64,000 bases of DNA from Microvirga mediterraneensis (GCF_013520865.1 NZ_JACDXJ010000001.1:1397001-1461000), one strand, 5' to 3'; shown: positions 25,754 to 35,247, numbered from the stretch's first letter. Translations and numbers: made by a program. Notes: generated by a model not told the origin, from the letters alone.

Positions 25754-27697
25754 ATGGCAGTTCGTATTGGGAGTCAAGCAGCAGACCGACTGAGCGGCAC
25801 GAATGCCGCCGATGTGATTTACGGCTACGATCCGCATGCCAGAACCCCGCCGACGATGGCGGCCAACGCCATCGTGTCCGGTCTCGACCACCCGCTGTAC
25901 CTGACATCGGCGCCTGGCGATTCGAGATACCTCTTCATTCTTGAAAAGGGCGGCCTGGCGAAAGTCTATGACTCCAGCACGGGCCAGACTCTCGGAACGC
26001 CATTCCTCAACGTATCCTCTCAGATCGCGACCGATGGAGAGCAGGGCCTGCTGGGGCTCGCCTTCGCTCCCGATTTTGCGACGAGCCGGACATTCTACGT
26101 CTATCTCAGCACGGCCGACCGCGATGTGGAGATCCGTGAATACAAGACGCTCGCGTCGGATCCCCTGGTCGCCGACATGGAAAGCATGCAGCTCATCGAC
26201 CGGATCGATTATCCATCGTCCAGCGATAACCATCGCGGCGGCTGGATCGGTTTCGGTCCCGACGGTTATCTCTATGTGGCAACCGGCGATGGGGCGGACG
26301 GAGACAACTCGCAGAACCTCAGCAATCAGCTGGGCAAGATCCTGCGGCTCGATGTGAGGTCGGATGCCTTCTCCGACCCCACCAAAAACTACGCTCTGCC
26401 ACCCGACAATCCGGCTTCGATCGATGGATTGGGAAGCGCCGTGGGGACCGGAATCTATGCGGCCGGCCTGCGCAATCCATGGCGCGTGAGCTTCGACCGT
26501 CTGACGGGCGAGATGTATATCGGCGATGTCGGTCAGAGTGCCTATGAAGAGATCGATCTCGGACGGGCCGGCGCCAATTACGGATGGGCTGTTACCGAAG
26601 GGCCCTTCAATTCAAGGCAATTTCCGAACTACACGAATCCGATCCATGCCTATGACCATAGCCTCGGTCAGGCCGTGACGGGCGGCTATGTCTATCGCGG
26701 GCCCGAGCATGACTTTCAGGGAACCTATTTCTTTTCCGATTTCGGCAGCAGCAAGATCTGGTCGCTGCAGCATGTATCCGGCACGTGGTCGTTCAAGGAT
26801 CTGACGGGGCAGGTCGCCGTTGGCGGCGGCCCGATCGAACTCGTCTCGTCAATGGGCGAGGACGCCTCGGGCAACCTTTACCTCGTCGATTACGGCGGCA
26901 AGATTTTCCGTCTGGATCTCAAGTCCGGTATCGGCCCGGACCCCAATGACGATGCCGCCGATGTTCTGACGGGGGGAGGCGGCAATGATCGGATCTATGG
27001 CGGTGGCGGAAATGACACCTTGTATGGCGGCAGCGGCGACGATTATCTCCGCGGCGGATCGGGCGCTGATTTCCTGTCGGGCGGCAGTGGCTTCGATTAT
27101 GCCGATTACCGTGATTCTCCAGGGCGCGTGATCATCGATCTCGCCAAGAAAACCCAGGCCGGCAGCGATGCGGCTGGAGACCGCCTCTCCAGCATCGAGG
27201 GCGCTTTCGGCAGCGCCTTCAACGATGTGCTGAAAGGCTCATCGGGGGACAATTTGCTGCGGGGTGGAGCAGGCGACGATATCCTCACCGGTAATGGCGG
27301 GATTGACAGGCTCTATGGCGATGCCGGACGCGATACGCTCACCGGCGGTTCGGGCAAGGACTGGTTGTCCGGCGGGGCGGGGGCCGACGTTTTTCGATGG
27401 CAAACGATCGGCTCCGTCGGTTCCTCTTTGAGCCGCGCGGATGTGGTGCGCGATTTCAGTCATAGCGCACAGGATCGACTGGATCTGTCGGAGATCGACG
27501 CGAATGCCCTTCGCGGCGGTAACCAGGCCTTCACGTTCATCGGCAAAGGCGAGTTCACCGCGGCGGGGCAGGTCCGGTATGAGGTCGTCGGCTCGGAGGC
27601 TCTGGTCTATCTGAATACGGATTCCGACCAGACCGCGGAGGGCATCATCCGGCTGAGCGGAATCCACAGCCTGAAATCCAGCGATTTCCTTCTTTAA
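25754..27697 (+). CDS. PQQ-type sugar dehydrogenase beta-propeller fused to RTX calcium-binding repeats
   Basis: 647 residues. Residues 35-395 form a glucose/sorbosone dehydrogenase-like six-bladed propeller, with GEQGLLGLAFAPDF, NHRGGWIGFGPDGYLYVATGDG, GLRNPWRVSFDR and GDVGQSAYEEID. Residues 410-560 carry RTX nonapeptides of the form GGxGxDxLx, such as GGGGNDRIYGGGGNDTLYGG, and the C-terminus (DVVRDFSHSAQDRLDLSEID) is typical of type I secretion substrates. There is no Sec signal peptide, consistent with type I secretion, but no exporter genes are nearby. A lone RTX-like motif (AADRLSGTNAADVIYG) precedes the propeller. Base composition looks less GC-rich than the neighbours. Cofactor and substrate are not proven. 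Confidence 0.87.
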   Translation: MAVRIGSQAADRLSGTNAADVIYGYDPHARTPPTMAANAIVSGLDHPLYLTSAPGDSRYLFILEKGGLAKVYDSSTGQTLGTPFLNVSSQIATDGEQGLLGLAFAPDFATSRTFYVYLSTADRDVEIREYKTLASDPLVADMESMQLIDRIDYPSSSDNHRGGWIGFGPDGYLYVATGDGADGDNSQNLSNQLGKILRLDVRSDAFSDPTKNYALPPDNPASIDGLGSAVGTGIYAAGLRNPWRVSFDRLTGEMYIGDVGQSAYEEIDLGRAGANYGWAVTEGPFNSRQFPNYTNPIHAYDHSLGQAVTGGYVYRGPEHDFQGTYFFSDFGSSKIWSLQHVSGTWSFKDLTGQVAVGGGPIELVSSMGEDASGNLYLVDYGGKIFRLDLKSGIGPDPNDDAADVLTGGGGNDRIYGGGGNDTLYGGSGDDYLRGGSGADFLSGGSGFDYADYRDSPGRVIIDLAKKTQAGSDAAGDRLSSIEGAFGSAFNDVLKGSSGDNLLRGGAGDDILTGNGGIDRLYGDAGRDTLTGGSGKDWLSGGAGADVFRWQTIGSVGSSLSRADVVRDFSHSAQDRLDLSEIDANALRGGNQAFTFIGKGEFTAAGQVRYEVVGSEALVYLNTDSDQTAEGIIRLSGIHSLKSSDFLL

Positions 27698-27722
27698 CGT
27701 AGTTGCCGAGGACAAAATGCCC

Positions 27723-27746
27723 GGGCGGATCTGGAAGGATCCGCCC
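27723..27746 (+). terminator. Hairpin after the RTX sugar dehydrogenase gene
   Basis: GGGCGGATC (27723-27731) pairs with GATCCGCCC (27738-27746) around six bases. The T-run is absent. Confidence 0.6.
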
Positions 27747-27808
27747 TAGCGATCGGCGGCGCACGCCATATCTTAAGCGCTCCGGTTGAGAGCAAGAGAT
27801 CCCACGTC

Positions 27809-29176
27809 ATGGCCGATTCCGATCGCGAAGCGAACCGCTTCTCCGCGCGCGCCGCCCGTTACGCCCGGGTGGGCGCCAATATGGGCGGGGTGGCGGCCCG
27901 CATGGCCGGTTCGCGGCTGTTCGGGGGCGATGCGCGCGACGCGTCCAACGCGGCGGTGCTGGCCCAGGCGCTCGGCGGGCTGAAAGGTCCGATCATGAAG
28001 GTGGCGCAGCTTCTGGCCACCATCCCGGACCTTATCCCGCCCGAATACGCCGCGGAGCTGCAGAAACTCCAGAGCGAGGCGCCCCCCATGGGAGCGGCCT
28101 TCGTGAAACGGCGCATGCAGGCGGAGCTGGGGCCCCAATGGCAGAGCCGGTTCGGGACCTTCGATCTCACTCCGGCGGCGGCCGCGTCGCTCGGCCAAGT
28201 CCATCGGGCGACCACGAAGGAGGGCGAGAAGCTCGCCTGCAAACTTCAATACCCCGACATGCAATCCGCCGTGGAGGCGGATCTGAGCCAGCTCGAACTC
28301 GTCTTCGCCCTCCACCGCCGCATGGATCCCGCCATCGACACCCGCGAGATCGCCAAGGAGATCGGCGAGCGGGTGCGCGAGGAGCTCGACTATGAGCGCG
28401 AGGCGAAACACGCGGCGCTCTATGCCCGGACCCTCGCCGACGTTGAGGAAGTCCGCGTGCCCCGGGTCCATCCGGAGCTCTCGACGAAGCGCCTCCTGTC
28501 GCTCGAATGGCTGGAGGGCGAGAAGATCCTCGGGTTCACCGAAGCGCCGGTCGAGATCCGCAACCGGCTGGCGGTTGCCATGTTCAAGGCCTGGTGGCAT
28601 CCCTTCAGCCATGCGGCCGTCATCCACGGCGATCCGCATCTCGGCAATTACACGGTCTTCTCGGAAGGCGGAGAGGCGAGGGGGATCAACCTCCTCGATT
28701 ACGGCTGCGTCCGCATCTTCCATCCACGCTTCGTCGGCGGCGTGGTCGACCTCTATCGCGGGCTCCAGACCGACGACCGGGCCCGGGTGGTCCATGCCTA
28801 CGAGACCTGGGGGTTCAAGAGCCTCTCGAACGAGCTGATCGACATCCTCAACATCTGGGCCCGCTTCATCTATGCTCCGCTCCTCGACGATCGGGTCCGC
28901 ACCGTGGCCGATGGTGTGAAGCCCGGCGAATACGGCCGCCGCCAAGCTTTCGAGGTTCACAAGGCCCTGAAGGAGAAGGGACCGGTCACCGTCCCGCGCG
29001 AGTTCGTGTTCATGGACCGGGCCGCCGTGGGCCTGGGCGCGGTCTTCCTGCACCTGAAGGCCGAGCTGAACTATCACCGGTTGTTCGAGAACGAAATTGA
29101 ACGCTTCTCCCTGGAGAACCTGGAGCAGAAACAGAAAGAGGCCCTGGCGGCTTCCGGTTTACCAAATCCCATGTAA
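27809..29176 (+). CDS. ABC1 / UbiB (AarF, ADCK-like) atypical kinase family protein
   Basis: 455 residues. Family motifs are a modified KxGQ motif (KVAQLLATIPDLIPPEYAAEL in two parts, near residue 62), the Ala-rich nucleotide loop AAAASLGQVHRA, the lysine in ACKLQYP, the catalytic loop HGDPHLGNY and the metal-binding LLDYGCV. Proteins of this family support ubiquinone synthesis and lipid handling by ATP-dependent but atypical chemistry. The KxGQ glycine is alanine here, which appears to be a subfamily feature. No ubi genes are adjacent. Confidence 0.88.
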   Translation: MADSDREANRFSARAARYARVGANMGGVAARMAGSRLFGGDARDASNAAVLAQALGGLKGPIMKVAQLLATIPDLIPPEYAAELQKLQSEAPPMGAAFVKRRMQAELGPQWQSRFGTFDLTPAAAASLGQVHRATTKEGEKLACKLQYPDMQSAVEADLSQLELVFALHRRMDPAIDTREIAKEIGERVREELDYEREAKHAALYARTLADVEEVRVPRVHPELSTKRLLSLEWLEGEKILGFTEAPVEIRNRLAVAMFKAWWHPFSHAAVIHGDPHLGNYTVFSEGGEARGINLLDYGCVRIFHPRFVGGVVDLYRGLQTDDRARVVHAYETWGFKSLSNELIDILNIWARFIYAPLLDDRVRTVADGVKPGEYGRRQAFEVHKALKEKGPVTVPREFVFMDRAAVGLGAVFLHLKAELNYHRLFENEIERFSLENLEQKQKEALAASGLPNPM

Positions 29177-29233
29177 TGAGGTTGCATCTTTTGCCGTTAA
29201 GCCTTACGCATGACGGTACGTTAGAGGCAGCCT

Positions 29234-30451
29234 ATGAAAATCGCTTTCGTTCACCAGAATTTTCCAGGCCAGTTCCTTCGTCTGGCCAGGACCTTCGTGG
29301 CCGAGGGGCATGAGGTCGTGGGCCTGGGGATGGTCAAGCAATGCTCCATCCCGGGGGTGAAGTACTTCTCCTACAATGCGGTCCCCGGCCCGGAGGACGC
29401 GCCTTATCAGAACCGTTACTCCCCGGTCGTCCCGCGCCTGCGCCGGGCCTATGGCGTCGCCCACAAGGCCAAGGCCCTGGCGGAGCAGGGGTTCGAGCCG
29501 GATGTGGTGGTGGTCAACACGGGCTGGGGCGAGAACCTGTTCCTGAAGGACGTCTGGCCCAAGGCCCGCCACGTGGCCTATTTCGAATATTATTATCACG
29601 CCAAGGGGCAGGACCTCGATTTCGATCCCGAGTTCCCGGTCACCGACGAGGAGGTGATCTGGCGCCTGCGCCTGAAGAACTCCATGCAGCTCGGCGCCCT
29701 CGATGCCGCCGATGCGGCCGTGGCCCCGACCCGCTACCAGCGGGACACGTTCCCGACCTACCTGCGGGACCGTCTCGCCATCATCCATGACGGGATCGAC
29801 ACCCAGAGGCTTCAGCCCGACCCGAACGTCAGGATCCAGCTCGGCGAGAACGGGCCGCAGCTCACCCGTGAGAAGCCCGTGGTCACCTATGTGACCCGCA
29901 ACATCGAGCCCATGCGCGGCGCCCACGTGGTCTTCAAGAGCCTGCCTTATCTTCTCGACATCGATCCCGAGCTTCGCGTGGTCGTCATCGGCGGCCGGGG
30001 AACGAGCTATTCCGGTTCCGCCCCGAAGGGGCAAACCTGGTTCGACGTCTTCAAATCCCGAATCGAGCGACCGGTGGACTGGTCCCGGATCCATTTCGTC
30101 GGAAACCTGCCTTACGACCAGTTCGTGCGGGTCCTGCAGGTCTCCTCGGCCCACGTCTACATGACCTATCCCTTCGTGCTCTCCTGGTCCTCCATCGAGG
30201 CCATGGCGCTGGAATGCCGGATCGTGGCCTCGGACACCGAACCGGTCCGCGAGATTGTCCAGGACGGCGTCAATGGACGCCTCTTCCCCTTCTTCGACGA
30301 GAAGGCTCTCGCGGAGCGGGTGCGCGAGACGCTGGCGGACAGGGAGAAGTCCGCCGCCATGGCCGCGGAAGCCCGACGGATCGCCGTTTCGAAATACGAT
30401 TACGAGACCGTCTGCCTGCCCCAGTGGCGCGAGTTCCTGGGGATCAAATAG
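29234..30451 (+). CDS. Glycosyltransferase family 4 protein
   Basis: 405 residues with two Rossmann-like halves of the GT-B fold. The N-terminus reads MKIAFVHQNFPGQFLRLA with a GxG-like acceptor site. The C-terminal half has the donor-nucleotide region VTRNIEPMRGAHVVFKSLP, FVGNLPYDQFVRVLQ and the EX7E-type region SSIEAMALECRIVASDTEPVREIV. It likely adds a sugar to a polysaccharide or lipid acceptor. A GGCAGCC before the ATG is a weak ribosome site. No other polysaccharide genes are adjacent, so the product is unknown. Confidence 0.87.
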   Translation: MKIAFVHQNFPGQFLRLARTFVAEGHEVVGLGMVKQCSIPGVKYFSYNAVPGPEDAPYQNRYSPVVPRLRRAYGVAHKAKALAEQGFEPDVVVVNTGWGENLFLKDVWPKARHVAYFEYYYHAKGQDLDFDPEFPVTDEEVIWRLRLKNSMQLGALDAADAAVAPTRYQRDTFPTYLRDRLAIIHDGIDTQRLQPDPNVRIQLGENGPQLTREKPVVTYVTRNIEPMRGAHVVFKSLPYLLDIDPELRVVVIGGRGTSYSGSAPKGQTWFDVFKSRIERPVDWSRIHFVGNLPYDQFVRVLQVSSAHVYMTYPFVLSWSSIEAMALECRIVASDTEPVREIVQDGVNGRLFPFFDEKALAERVRETLADREKSAAMAAEARRIAVSKYDYETVCLPQWREFLGIK

Positions 30452-30564
30452 ATGCGAAAAGCATTCATAAAGTTTTCGTTTGGAGCCATTCGAAAGATTG
30501 CGGCTCCTGACGGCATGCGCTAAACGCAGCAGTTAACTAGTGACGCTGAACAGGGCTTTGAATC

Positions 30565-30858
30565 ATGGCCGATACAAAACATGCGCCGCACGGGGGCTAC
30601 AGTCCGGATATGGACGGCCGCGCTCACGAGGCGACCTATCACGGATTTGTCCAGTTTGCGGAAATCGCCACCGCGGTCATCATCTGCCACGTGCTGGCGC
30701 TGGCCGTCGGCGGCATCAAGCATGCCTGGCTCACGGCGATCTTCGGCGTGATCCTCTCGCTCGTCGCGGGCGGCATCGGCGCAGTGGCTCCCTCCGTGGG
30801 CGTGCGAGCTCCGGCAGCAGTCGGAATCCTCCTCGTCCTGGCGCTCATCCTCTACTGA
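30565..30858 (+). CDS. aa3-type cytochrome c oxidase subunit IV-like protein
   Basis: 97 residues. The N-terminal soluble part contains the family pattern HEATYHGFVQFAEIATAV, leading into two or three membrane helices (about 33-50, 54-72 and 78-95). The first helix and preceding motif match the small bacterial aa3 oxidase subunit IV (PF07835). The second half is longer than the usual 45-60 residue form. The pairing with pntAA, which follows after 79 bases, is common in alphaproteobacteria, so the gene may be linked functionally or just by operon structure to the transhydrogenase. Confidence 0.78.
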   Translation: MADTKHAPHGGYSPDMDGRAHEATYHGFVQFAEIATAVIICHVLALAVGGIKHAWLTAIFGVILSLVAGGIGAVAPSVGVRAPAAVGILLVLALILY

Positions 30859-30937
30859 GCGGCGGAGAGCCTTTCGAGAAACAGACACGAGATAAGAGCT
30901 TGATTTCAAGCCGTTGACCACATCCAGGGGGGCCTAT

Positions 30938-32074
30938 ATGCGGATCGCCGTTCTCTCCGAAACCGATGGAGCGGAGACCCGTGTTTCCGCCACCCCTGAA
31001 ACGGTCAAGAAATACAAAAGCCTCGGCGCGGACGTGGTCGTCCAGGCCGGGGCCGGCATCAAGGCCGGCATTCCCGATGCCGAGTTCGAGGCCGCAGGGG
31101 CGTCCATCGTCAGCTCGGCTGAGGATGCCCTGAAGGATGCCGATGTCGTCCTCAAGGTCCGCCGCCCCGCCGAGGGTGAGCTGACGGGCGTTAAGCCCGG
31201 CGCCCTCGTCATCGCCATCATGGACCCCTACGGCCAGGACGCCGCGCTCAAGGCCCTGGCCGATGCGCGGGTCTCCGCCTTCGCCATGGAGCTGATGCCC
31301 CGCATCACCCGCGCGCAGGTCATGGACGTGCTGTCCTCCCAGGCCAATCTCGCCGGCTACCGGGCCGTCATCGACGGTGCCGCCGAATACGGCCGTGCCA
31401 TGCCGATGATGATGACGGCGGCCGGCACCGTGCCGGCGGCCCGGGTCTTCGTCATGGGCGCAGGCGTCGCCGGTCTCCAGGCCATCGCCACCGCCCGTCG
31501 CCTCGGCGCCGTGGTGACCGCCACCGACGTGCGTCCCGCCGCCAAGGAGCAAGTGGAGAGCCTGGGCGCCAAGTTCATCGCGGTCGAGGACGACGAGTTC
31601 AAGCAGGCCGAGACCGCCGGCGGCTACGCCAAGGAAATGTCGGACGCTTACAAGGCCAAGCAGGCCGAGCTTGTCGCCTCCCATATCGCCAAGCAGGACA
31701 TCGTCGTCACCACGGCGCTCATTCCCGGCCGCCCGGCCCCGAAGCTCGTCTCGCGGGCCATGGTTGAATCCATGAAACCCGGCTCGGTCATCGTCGATCT
31801 GGCGGTGGAGCGCGGCGGCAATTGCGAGCTGGCCCAGGCAGGCCAAGTGGTGGACCATAACGGCGTGAAGATCGTGGGCCACCTCAACGTGCCCGGACGC
31901 CTCGCCGCCAGCGCATCCAGCCTCTACGCGAAGAACCTCTATGCCTTCGTCGAGACGCTGGTGGACAAGGAAACCAAGGCTCTGGCCGTGAAATGGGACG
32001 ACGAGCTGGTCAAGGCCACCTGCCTGACCCGTGACGGCGCCATCGTCCACACCGCCTTCCAGCCGACCGCTTAA
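30938..32074 (+). CDS. pntAA: NAD(P) transhydrogenase subunit alpha part 1 (soluble NAD-binding domain I)
   Basis: 378 residues, the soluble dI component that binds NAD(H). Visible features are the N-terminal [22 protein letters not shown], the [19 protein letters not shown] region and the Rossmann motif [18 protein letters not shown] with the acidic residue in ATDVRP. The enzyme couples hydride transfer between NADH and NADP to proton entry, supplying NADPH. The ATG at 30938 follows AGGGGGG; an upstream TTG is rejected. It is the first gene of a three-part split transhydrogenase typical of alphaproteobacteria. Confidence 0.95.
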   Translation: MRIAVLSETDGAETRVSATPETVKKYKSLGADVVVQAGAGIKAGIPDAEFEAAGASIVSSAEDALKDADVVLKVRRPAEGELTGVKPGALVIAIMDPYGQDAALKALADARVSAFAMELMPRITRAQVMDVLSSQANLAGYRAVIDGAAEYGRAMPMMMTAAGTVPAARVFVMGAGVAGLQAIATARRLGAVVTATDVRPAAKEQVESLGAKFIAVEDDEFKQAETAGGYAKEMSDAYKAKQAELVASHIAKQDIVVTTALIPGRPAPKLVSRAMVESMKPGSVIVDLAVERGGNCELAQAGQVVDHNGVKIVGHLNVPGRLAASASSLYAKNLYAFVETLVDKETKALAVKWDDELVKATCLTRDGAIVHTAFQPTA

Positions 32075-32094
32075 ACCGTCCAGGGGAGGACACC

Positions 32095-32544
32095 ATGGCA
32101 ACGCTTACGCCCGAACAGGCCGTCGAGCAGGCCCGAGCGGCGGCAGAGGCTGCCCGCCGCCCGGCCGAGGCGGCCCAGACCATCGCCGACCAAGTGGCCG
32201 AGGCCGCCGGCAATGCCGCCGCAATCGTGACCCACGGGGCCGTCGACCCGACCGTGTTCCGCCTCGCGATCTTCGTGCTGGCAATCTTCGTCGGCTACTA
32301 CGTGGTCTGGTCGGTGACCCCGGCGCTGCATACGCCGCTGATGTCGGTCACCAACGCCATCTCATCGGTGATCGTGGTCGGCGCGCTGCTGGCGGTGGGC
32401 GTCAACGTGGCGCCGTCCCTCGGCGAAGGCCCGATCTGGGCCCGGGCGCTCGGCTTCGTCGGCCTTGTGCTTGCCAGCATCAACATCTTCGGCGGCTTCC
32501 TGGTGACCCAGCGCATGCTTGCCATGTACCGCAAGAAGGGATGA
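32095..32544 (+). CDS. pntAB: NAD(P) transhydrogenase subunit alpha part 2 (membrane part)
   Basis: 149 residues. An Ala-rich, Glu-rich N-terminus is followed by four membrane helices: [54 protein letters not shown] and part of the preceding loop. It ends in the family's [15 protein letters not shown]. With PntB this forms the proton channel. It begins 20 bases after pntAA with GGGGAGG at 32081-32087. Confidence 0.94.
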   Translation: MATLTPEQAVEQARAAAEAARRPAEAAQTIADQVAEAAGNAAAIVTHGAVDPTVFRLAIFVLAIFVGYYVVWSVTPALHTPLMSVTNAISSVIVVGALLAVGVNVAPSLGEGPIWARALGFVGLVLASINIFGGFLVTQRMLAMYRKKG

Positions 32545-32548
32545 GGCG

Positions 32549-33946
32549 ATGTCGGCCAATCTAGCCTCGATCCTCTACCTCGTCTCCGGCGTCCTGTTCA
32601 TCCTGGCGCTGCGCGGCCTGTCCCATCCCACCACCTCCCGGCAGGGCAACCTCTACGGCATGGTGGGCATGGGGATCGCCATCCTCACCACCCTGTTCGT
32701 CTCCCCGCCGAGCGGATTCGGCGGCTGGGCCCTGGTGGTCCTGGGGTTGGCCATCGGCGGCGGCATCGGCGCCGTGGTCGCCAAACGCGTACCCATGACG
32801 GCGATGCCGCAGCTTGTGGCCGCCTTCCACTCCCTGGTGGGCCTCGCGGCCGTGCTGGTGGCGGCGGGCGCCCTCTACGCGCCGCAGGCCTTCGGCATCG
32901 GCTCGGAAGGCACCATCCACGGCGGGTCGCTGTTCGAGATGGCGCTCGGCGTCGCCATCGGGGCCATCACCTTCACCGGCTCCGTGATCGCGTTCCTGAA
33001 GCTTGACGGGCGCATGTCCGGCAGGCCGATCCTGCTGCCGAGCCGGCACCTGATCAACATCGCCCTCGGCCTTCTTCTGCTGGTGCTGCTCGTCGTCTTC
33101 ATCCGCACCGAGAGCCATGCGGCCTTCTGGCTGATCGTGCTGGTCTCCTTCGTGCTCGGCGTGACGCTGATCATCCCCATCGGCGGCGCGGACATGCCGG
33201 TGGTCGTGTCGATGCTCAACTCCTATTCGGGCTGGGCGGCGGCGGGCATCGGCTTCACGCTGGGCAACCTCGCGCTCATCATCACGGGCGCGCTGGTCGG
33301 TTCCTCTGGCGCGATCCTGTCCTACATCATGTGCAAGGGCATGAACCGCTCCTTCATCTCCGTGATTCTCGGCGGCTTCGGCGGCGAGACGGCCGCCGCC
33401 GCGAGCGGTGCGGTCGAGACCCGTCCCGTCAAGCAGGGCTCGGCGGACGATGCCGCCTTCATCATGAAGAACGCCGCCAAGGTCATCATCGTGCCGGGCT
33501 ACGGCATGGCGGTCGCCCAGGCGCAGCACGCGCTTCGCGAGATGGCAGACGAGCTCAAGAGCGAGGGCGTCGAGGTGAAGTACGCCATCCATCCGGTGGC
33601 GGGCCGCATGCCGGGCCACATGAACGTGCTGCTGGCGGAAGCCAACGTGCCGTACGACGAGGTGTTCGAGCTCGAGGACATCAACGGCGAGTTCGCGCAG
33701 GCCGACGTCGCCTTCGTCATCGGCGCCAACGACGTGACGAACCCGGCCGCCAAGACCGATCCGTCCTCACCGATCTACGGCATGCCGATCCTCGACGTGG
33801 AGCGTGCCAAGACCGTGCTGTTCATCAAACGCGGCATGGGCTCCGGCTATGCGGGCGTCGAGAACGAGCTGTTCTTCCGCGACAACACCATGATGCTCTT
33901 CGGCGACGCCAAGAAGGTGGTGGACGAGATCTTGAAGAATCTCTGA
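32549..33946 (+). CDS. pntB: NAD(P) transhydrogenase subunit beta
   Basis: 465 residues. About nine N-terminal membrane helices (residues 1-260) are followed by the soluble dIII domain that binds NADP(H), with the motif IVPGYGMAVAQAQHAL, AIHPVAGRMPGHMNVLLAEANVPYD and GANDVTNPAA. The ATG at 32549 is four bases after the pntAB stop and follows GATGAGGCG; the frame opens slightly earlier at 32519 but would overlap pntAB. A clear terminator follows at 33970-33996. Confidence 0.95.
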   Translation: MSANLASILYLVSGVLFILALRGLSHPTTSRQGNLYGMVGMGIAILTTLFVSPPSGFGGWALVVLGLAIGGGIGAVVAKRVPMTAMPQLVAAFHSLVGLAAVLVAAGALYAPQAFGIGSEGTIHGGSLFEMALGVAIGAITFTGSVIAFLKLDGRMSGRPILLPSRHLINIALGLLLLVLLVVFIRTESHAAFWLIVLVSFVLGVTLIIPIGGADMPVVVSMLNSYSGWAAAGIGFTLGNLALIITGALVGSSGAILSYIMCKGMNRSFISVILGGFGGETAAAASGAVETRPVKQGSADDAAFIMKNAAKVIIVPGYGMAVAQAQHALREMADELKSEGVEVKYAIHPVAGRMPGHMNVLLAEANVPYDEVFELEDINGEFAQADVAFVIGANDVTNPAAKTDPSSPIYGMPILDVERAKTVLFIKRGMGSGYAGVENELFFRDNTMMLFGDAKKVVDEILKNL

Positions 33947-33969
33947 TCTGACCGTCAGGAAAATGTTGC

Positions 33970-33996
33970 ATGCCCGGCCGCGCGCCGGGCATTTTT
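33970..33996 (+). terminator. Rho-independent terminator of the pnt operon
   Basis: ATGCCCGGC (33970-33978) pairs with GCCGGGCAT (33984-33992) and runs into five T at 33992-33996. Confidence 0.9.
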
Positions 33997-33998
33997 GT

Positions 33999-34087
33999 GT
34001 CATCACCGGCCTCGTGCCGGTGATCTCGATTCATTGAGGCACGGCGCTCCATCGCATCGGGATGGCCAGGACAAGCCCGGCCATGAC
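33999..34087. repeat. Intergenic repeat bounded by GTCAT/ATGAC
   Basis: The element opens GTCATCACCGGC, has an internal hairpin (TCACCGGC with GCCGGTGA, 34003-34023) and ends in AAGCCCGGCCATGAC. It resembles the element at 60777-60875. Such GTCAT...ATGAC elements are common dispersed repeats in Rhizobiales genomes. Confidence 0.6.
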
Positions 34088-34154
34088 AAGAGGCGGCAAT
34101 GACGGCTAGAGCAAAAACTGATTTAAGAAGCCGTCTTCTATTCGGAAATTCCTC

Positions 34155-34634
34155 ATGTCCAACATCTTCCTCCGCACCGCCCTCCCGGCCGACCGGGATG
34201 CCGTCATCGAGCTGATCCATCAGCTCAACGTCTTCGAGGCCGATCTCGTGGGCGACCGGCGGCGGGACTACGGGGCCGCGGCGGAGTATTACGACGAGCT
34301 GATGCAGCGCCTGTCCCGGCGCAGCGGCCGGGTCGTCCTGGCGGTGGCCGAGGGCGTGACCGTCGGCGCCATGGGATTCTCGCTCGATCAGGATGCTGCC
34401 TATGTGATCGACGGCGTGCGCAACCACGGCACGGTGACGGACCTGATCGTGCATGGCGACTGGCGCGGGCAGGGCATCGGTCAAGCCTTCCTGAAGGAAG
34501 CCGAGCGCCTGACCCGGGAGGCTGGCCTCAAGCGTCTCTTCATCGGCGTTCTCGCGGCCAATGAGCGGGCCGAGCGCACCTACCGCACCTTCGGCTTCGA
34601 GCCTTATGTCTCGATCCTGTCGAAGGAACTCTGA
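34155..34634 (+). CDS. GNAT family N-acetyltransferase
   Basis: 159 residues with the GNAT fold. Motif A, the acetyl-CoA-binding signature, is visible as DLIVHGDWRGQGIGQAFLKEAERL (about residues 96-119; core RGQGIG). Motif B follows in RLFIGVLAANERAERTYRTFGFEPY. The acceptor (an amine, an antibiotic or a protein N-terminus) is unknown. The last 31 bases overlap the end of the convergent nucleotidyltransferase gene. Confidence 0.88.
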   Translation: MSNIFLRTALPADRDAVIELIHQLNVFEADLVGDRRRDYGAAAEYYDELMQRLSRRSGRVVLAVAEGVTVGAMGFSLDQDAAYVIDGVRNHGTVTDLIVHGDWRGQGIGQAFLKEAERLTREAGLKRLFIGVLAANERAERTYRTFGFEPYVSILSKEL

Positions 34635-35227
34635 AGAGCCGGATAAGCCTCGTCCCAGGTCATGAGCATCGTCAGCTTCGGCCAGCGGGCGGGCCAATTC
34701 TTGCTCGCGACCCGTTTGCGGTACACGCCCATCTTGTGCTCGAAGGCTGGCGTCGGTCGCACGATCAGGTTCAGAAGATCCTGAATGCCGTGTGGCGCCA
34801 TTATCTCGACCTTGCCGCCGACCGAACGCGCGGCGATCGCCGTGGCAGTCTCCGGCCAGCAGGCAATTGCGTCGCATGTGTTCCGGTAGGGCGCGTCCCC
34901 ATTGGCATGATGCATTCGCGCCTGGTTTCTCACCTGCCACGTCATATCCGGCACAAGGATTCGGAGCTGGGCTTCAAGCGACGCGTCTCGTTCCTTGCTT
35001 ACATCGGTAGGGTCCAGAAAAACGACGTCCACATCATTGAGACATGACATATCAACGGCGCGTCCGTGCAGCACGTCCCAGACGGTGTTGCGGATAAAGC
35101 CCGCCCCGATCCAGCCATCCGGCAGCCCGAGGCTCTCCACATGCGAAAGAAGCGCATGCAGGTCCGCATGCGCTTCGAGAAGGCGTTCGATATCGGCGAG
35201 GCCGCGCAGGGGAGTGGCGGGGTTCAT
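34604..35227 (-). CDS. Nucleotidyltransferase family protein (DUF925 / PF06042-like)
   Basis: 207 residues. The pattern WIGAGFIRNTVWDVLHG and NDVDVVFLDPTD matches the small nucleotidyltransferase-fold family once named DUF925. NDVDVVF corresponds to the paired acidic metal ligands. Later motifs are WQVRNQARMHHANGD and IMAPHGIQDLLNLIVRPTPAF. No substrate is known for the family. The 3' end overlaps the GNAT gene by 31 bases on the opposite strand, so convergent transcription would interfere. Confidence 0.84.
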   Translation of the reverse strand: MNPATPLRGLADIERLLEAHADLHALLSHVESLGLPDGWIGAGFIRNTVWDVLHGRAVDMSCLNDVDVVFLDPTDVSKERDASLEAQLRILVPDMTWQVRNQARMHHANGDAPYRNTCDAIACWPETATAIAARSVGGKVEIMAPHGIQDLLNLIVRPTPAFEHKMGVYRKRVASKNWPARWPKLTMLMTWDEAYPALQSSFDRIET

Positions 35228-35247
35228 GCGGCCTCGCTCCGGAGGCG

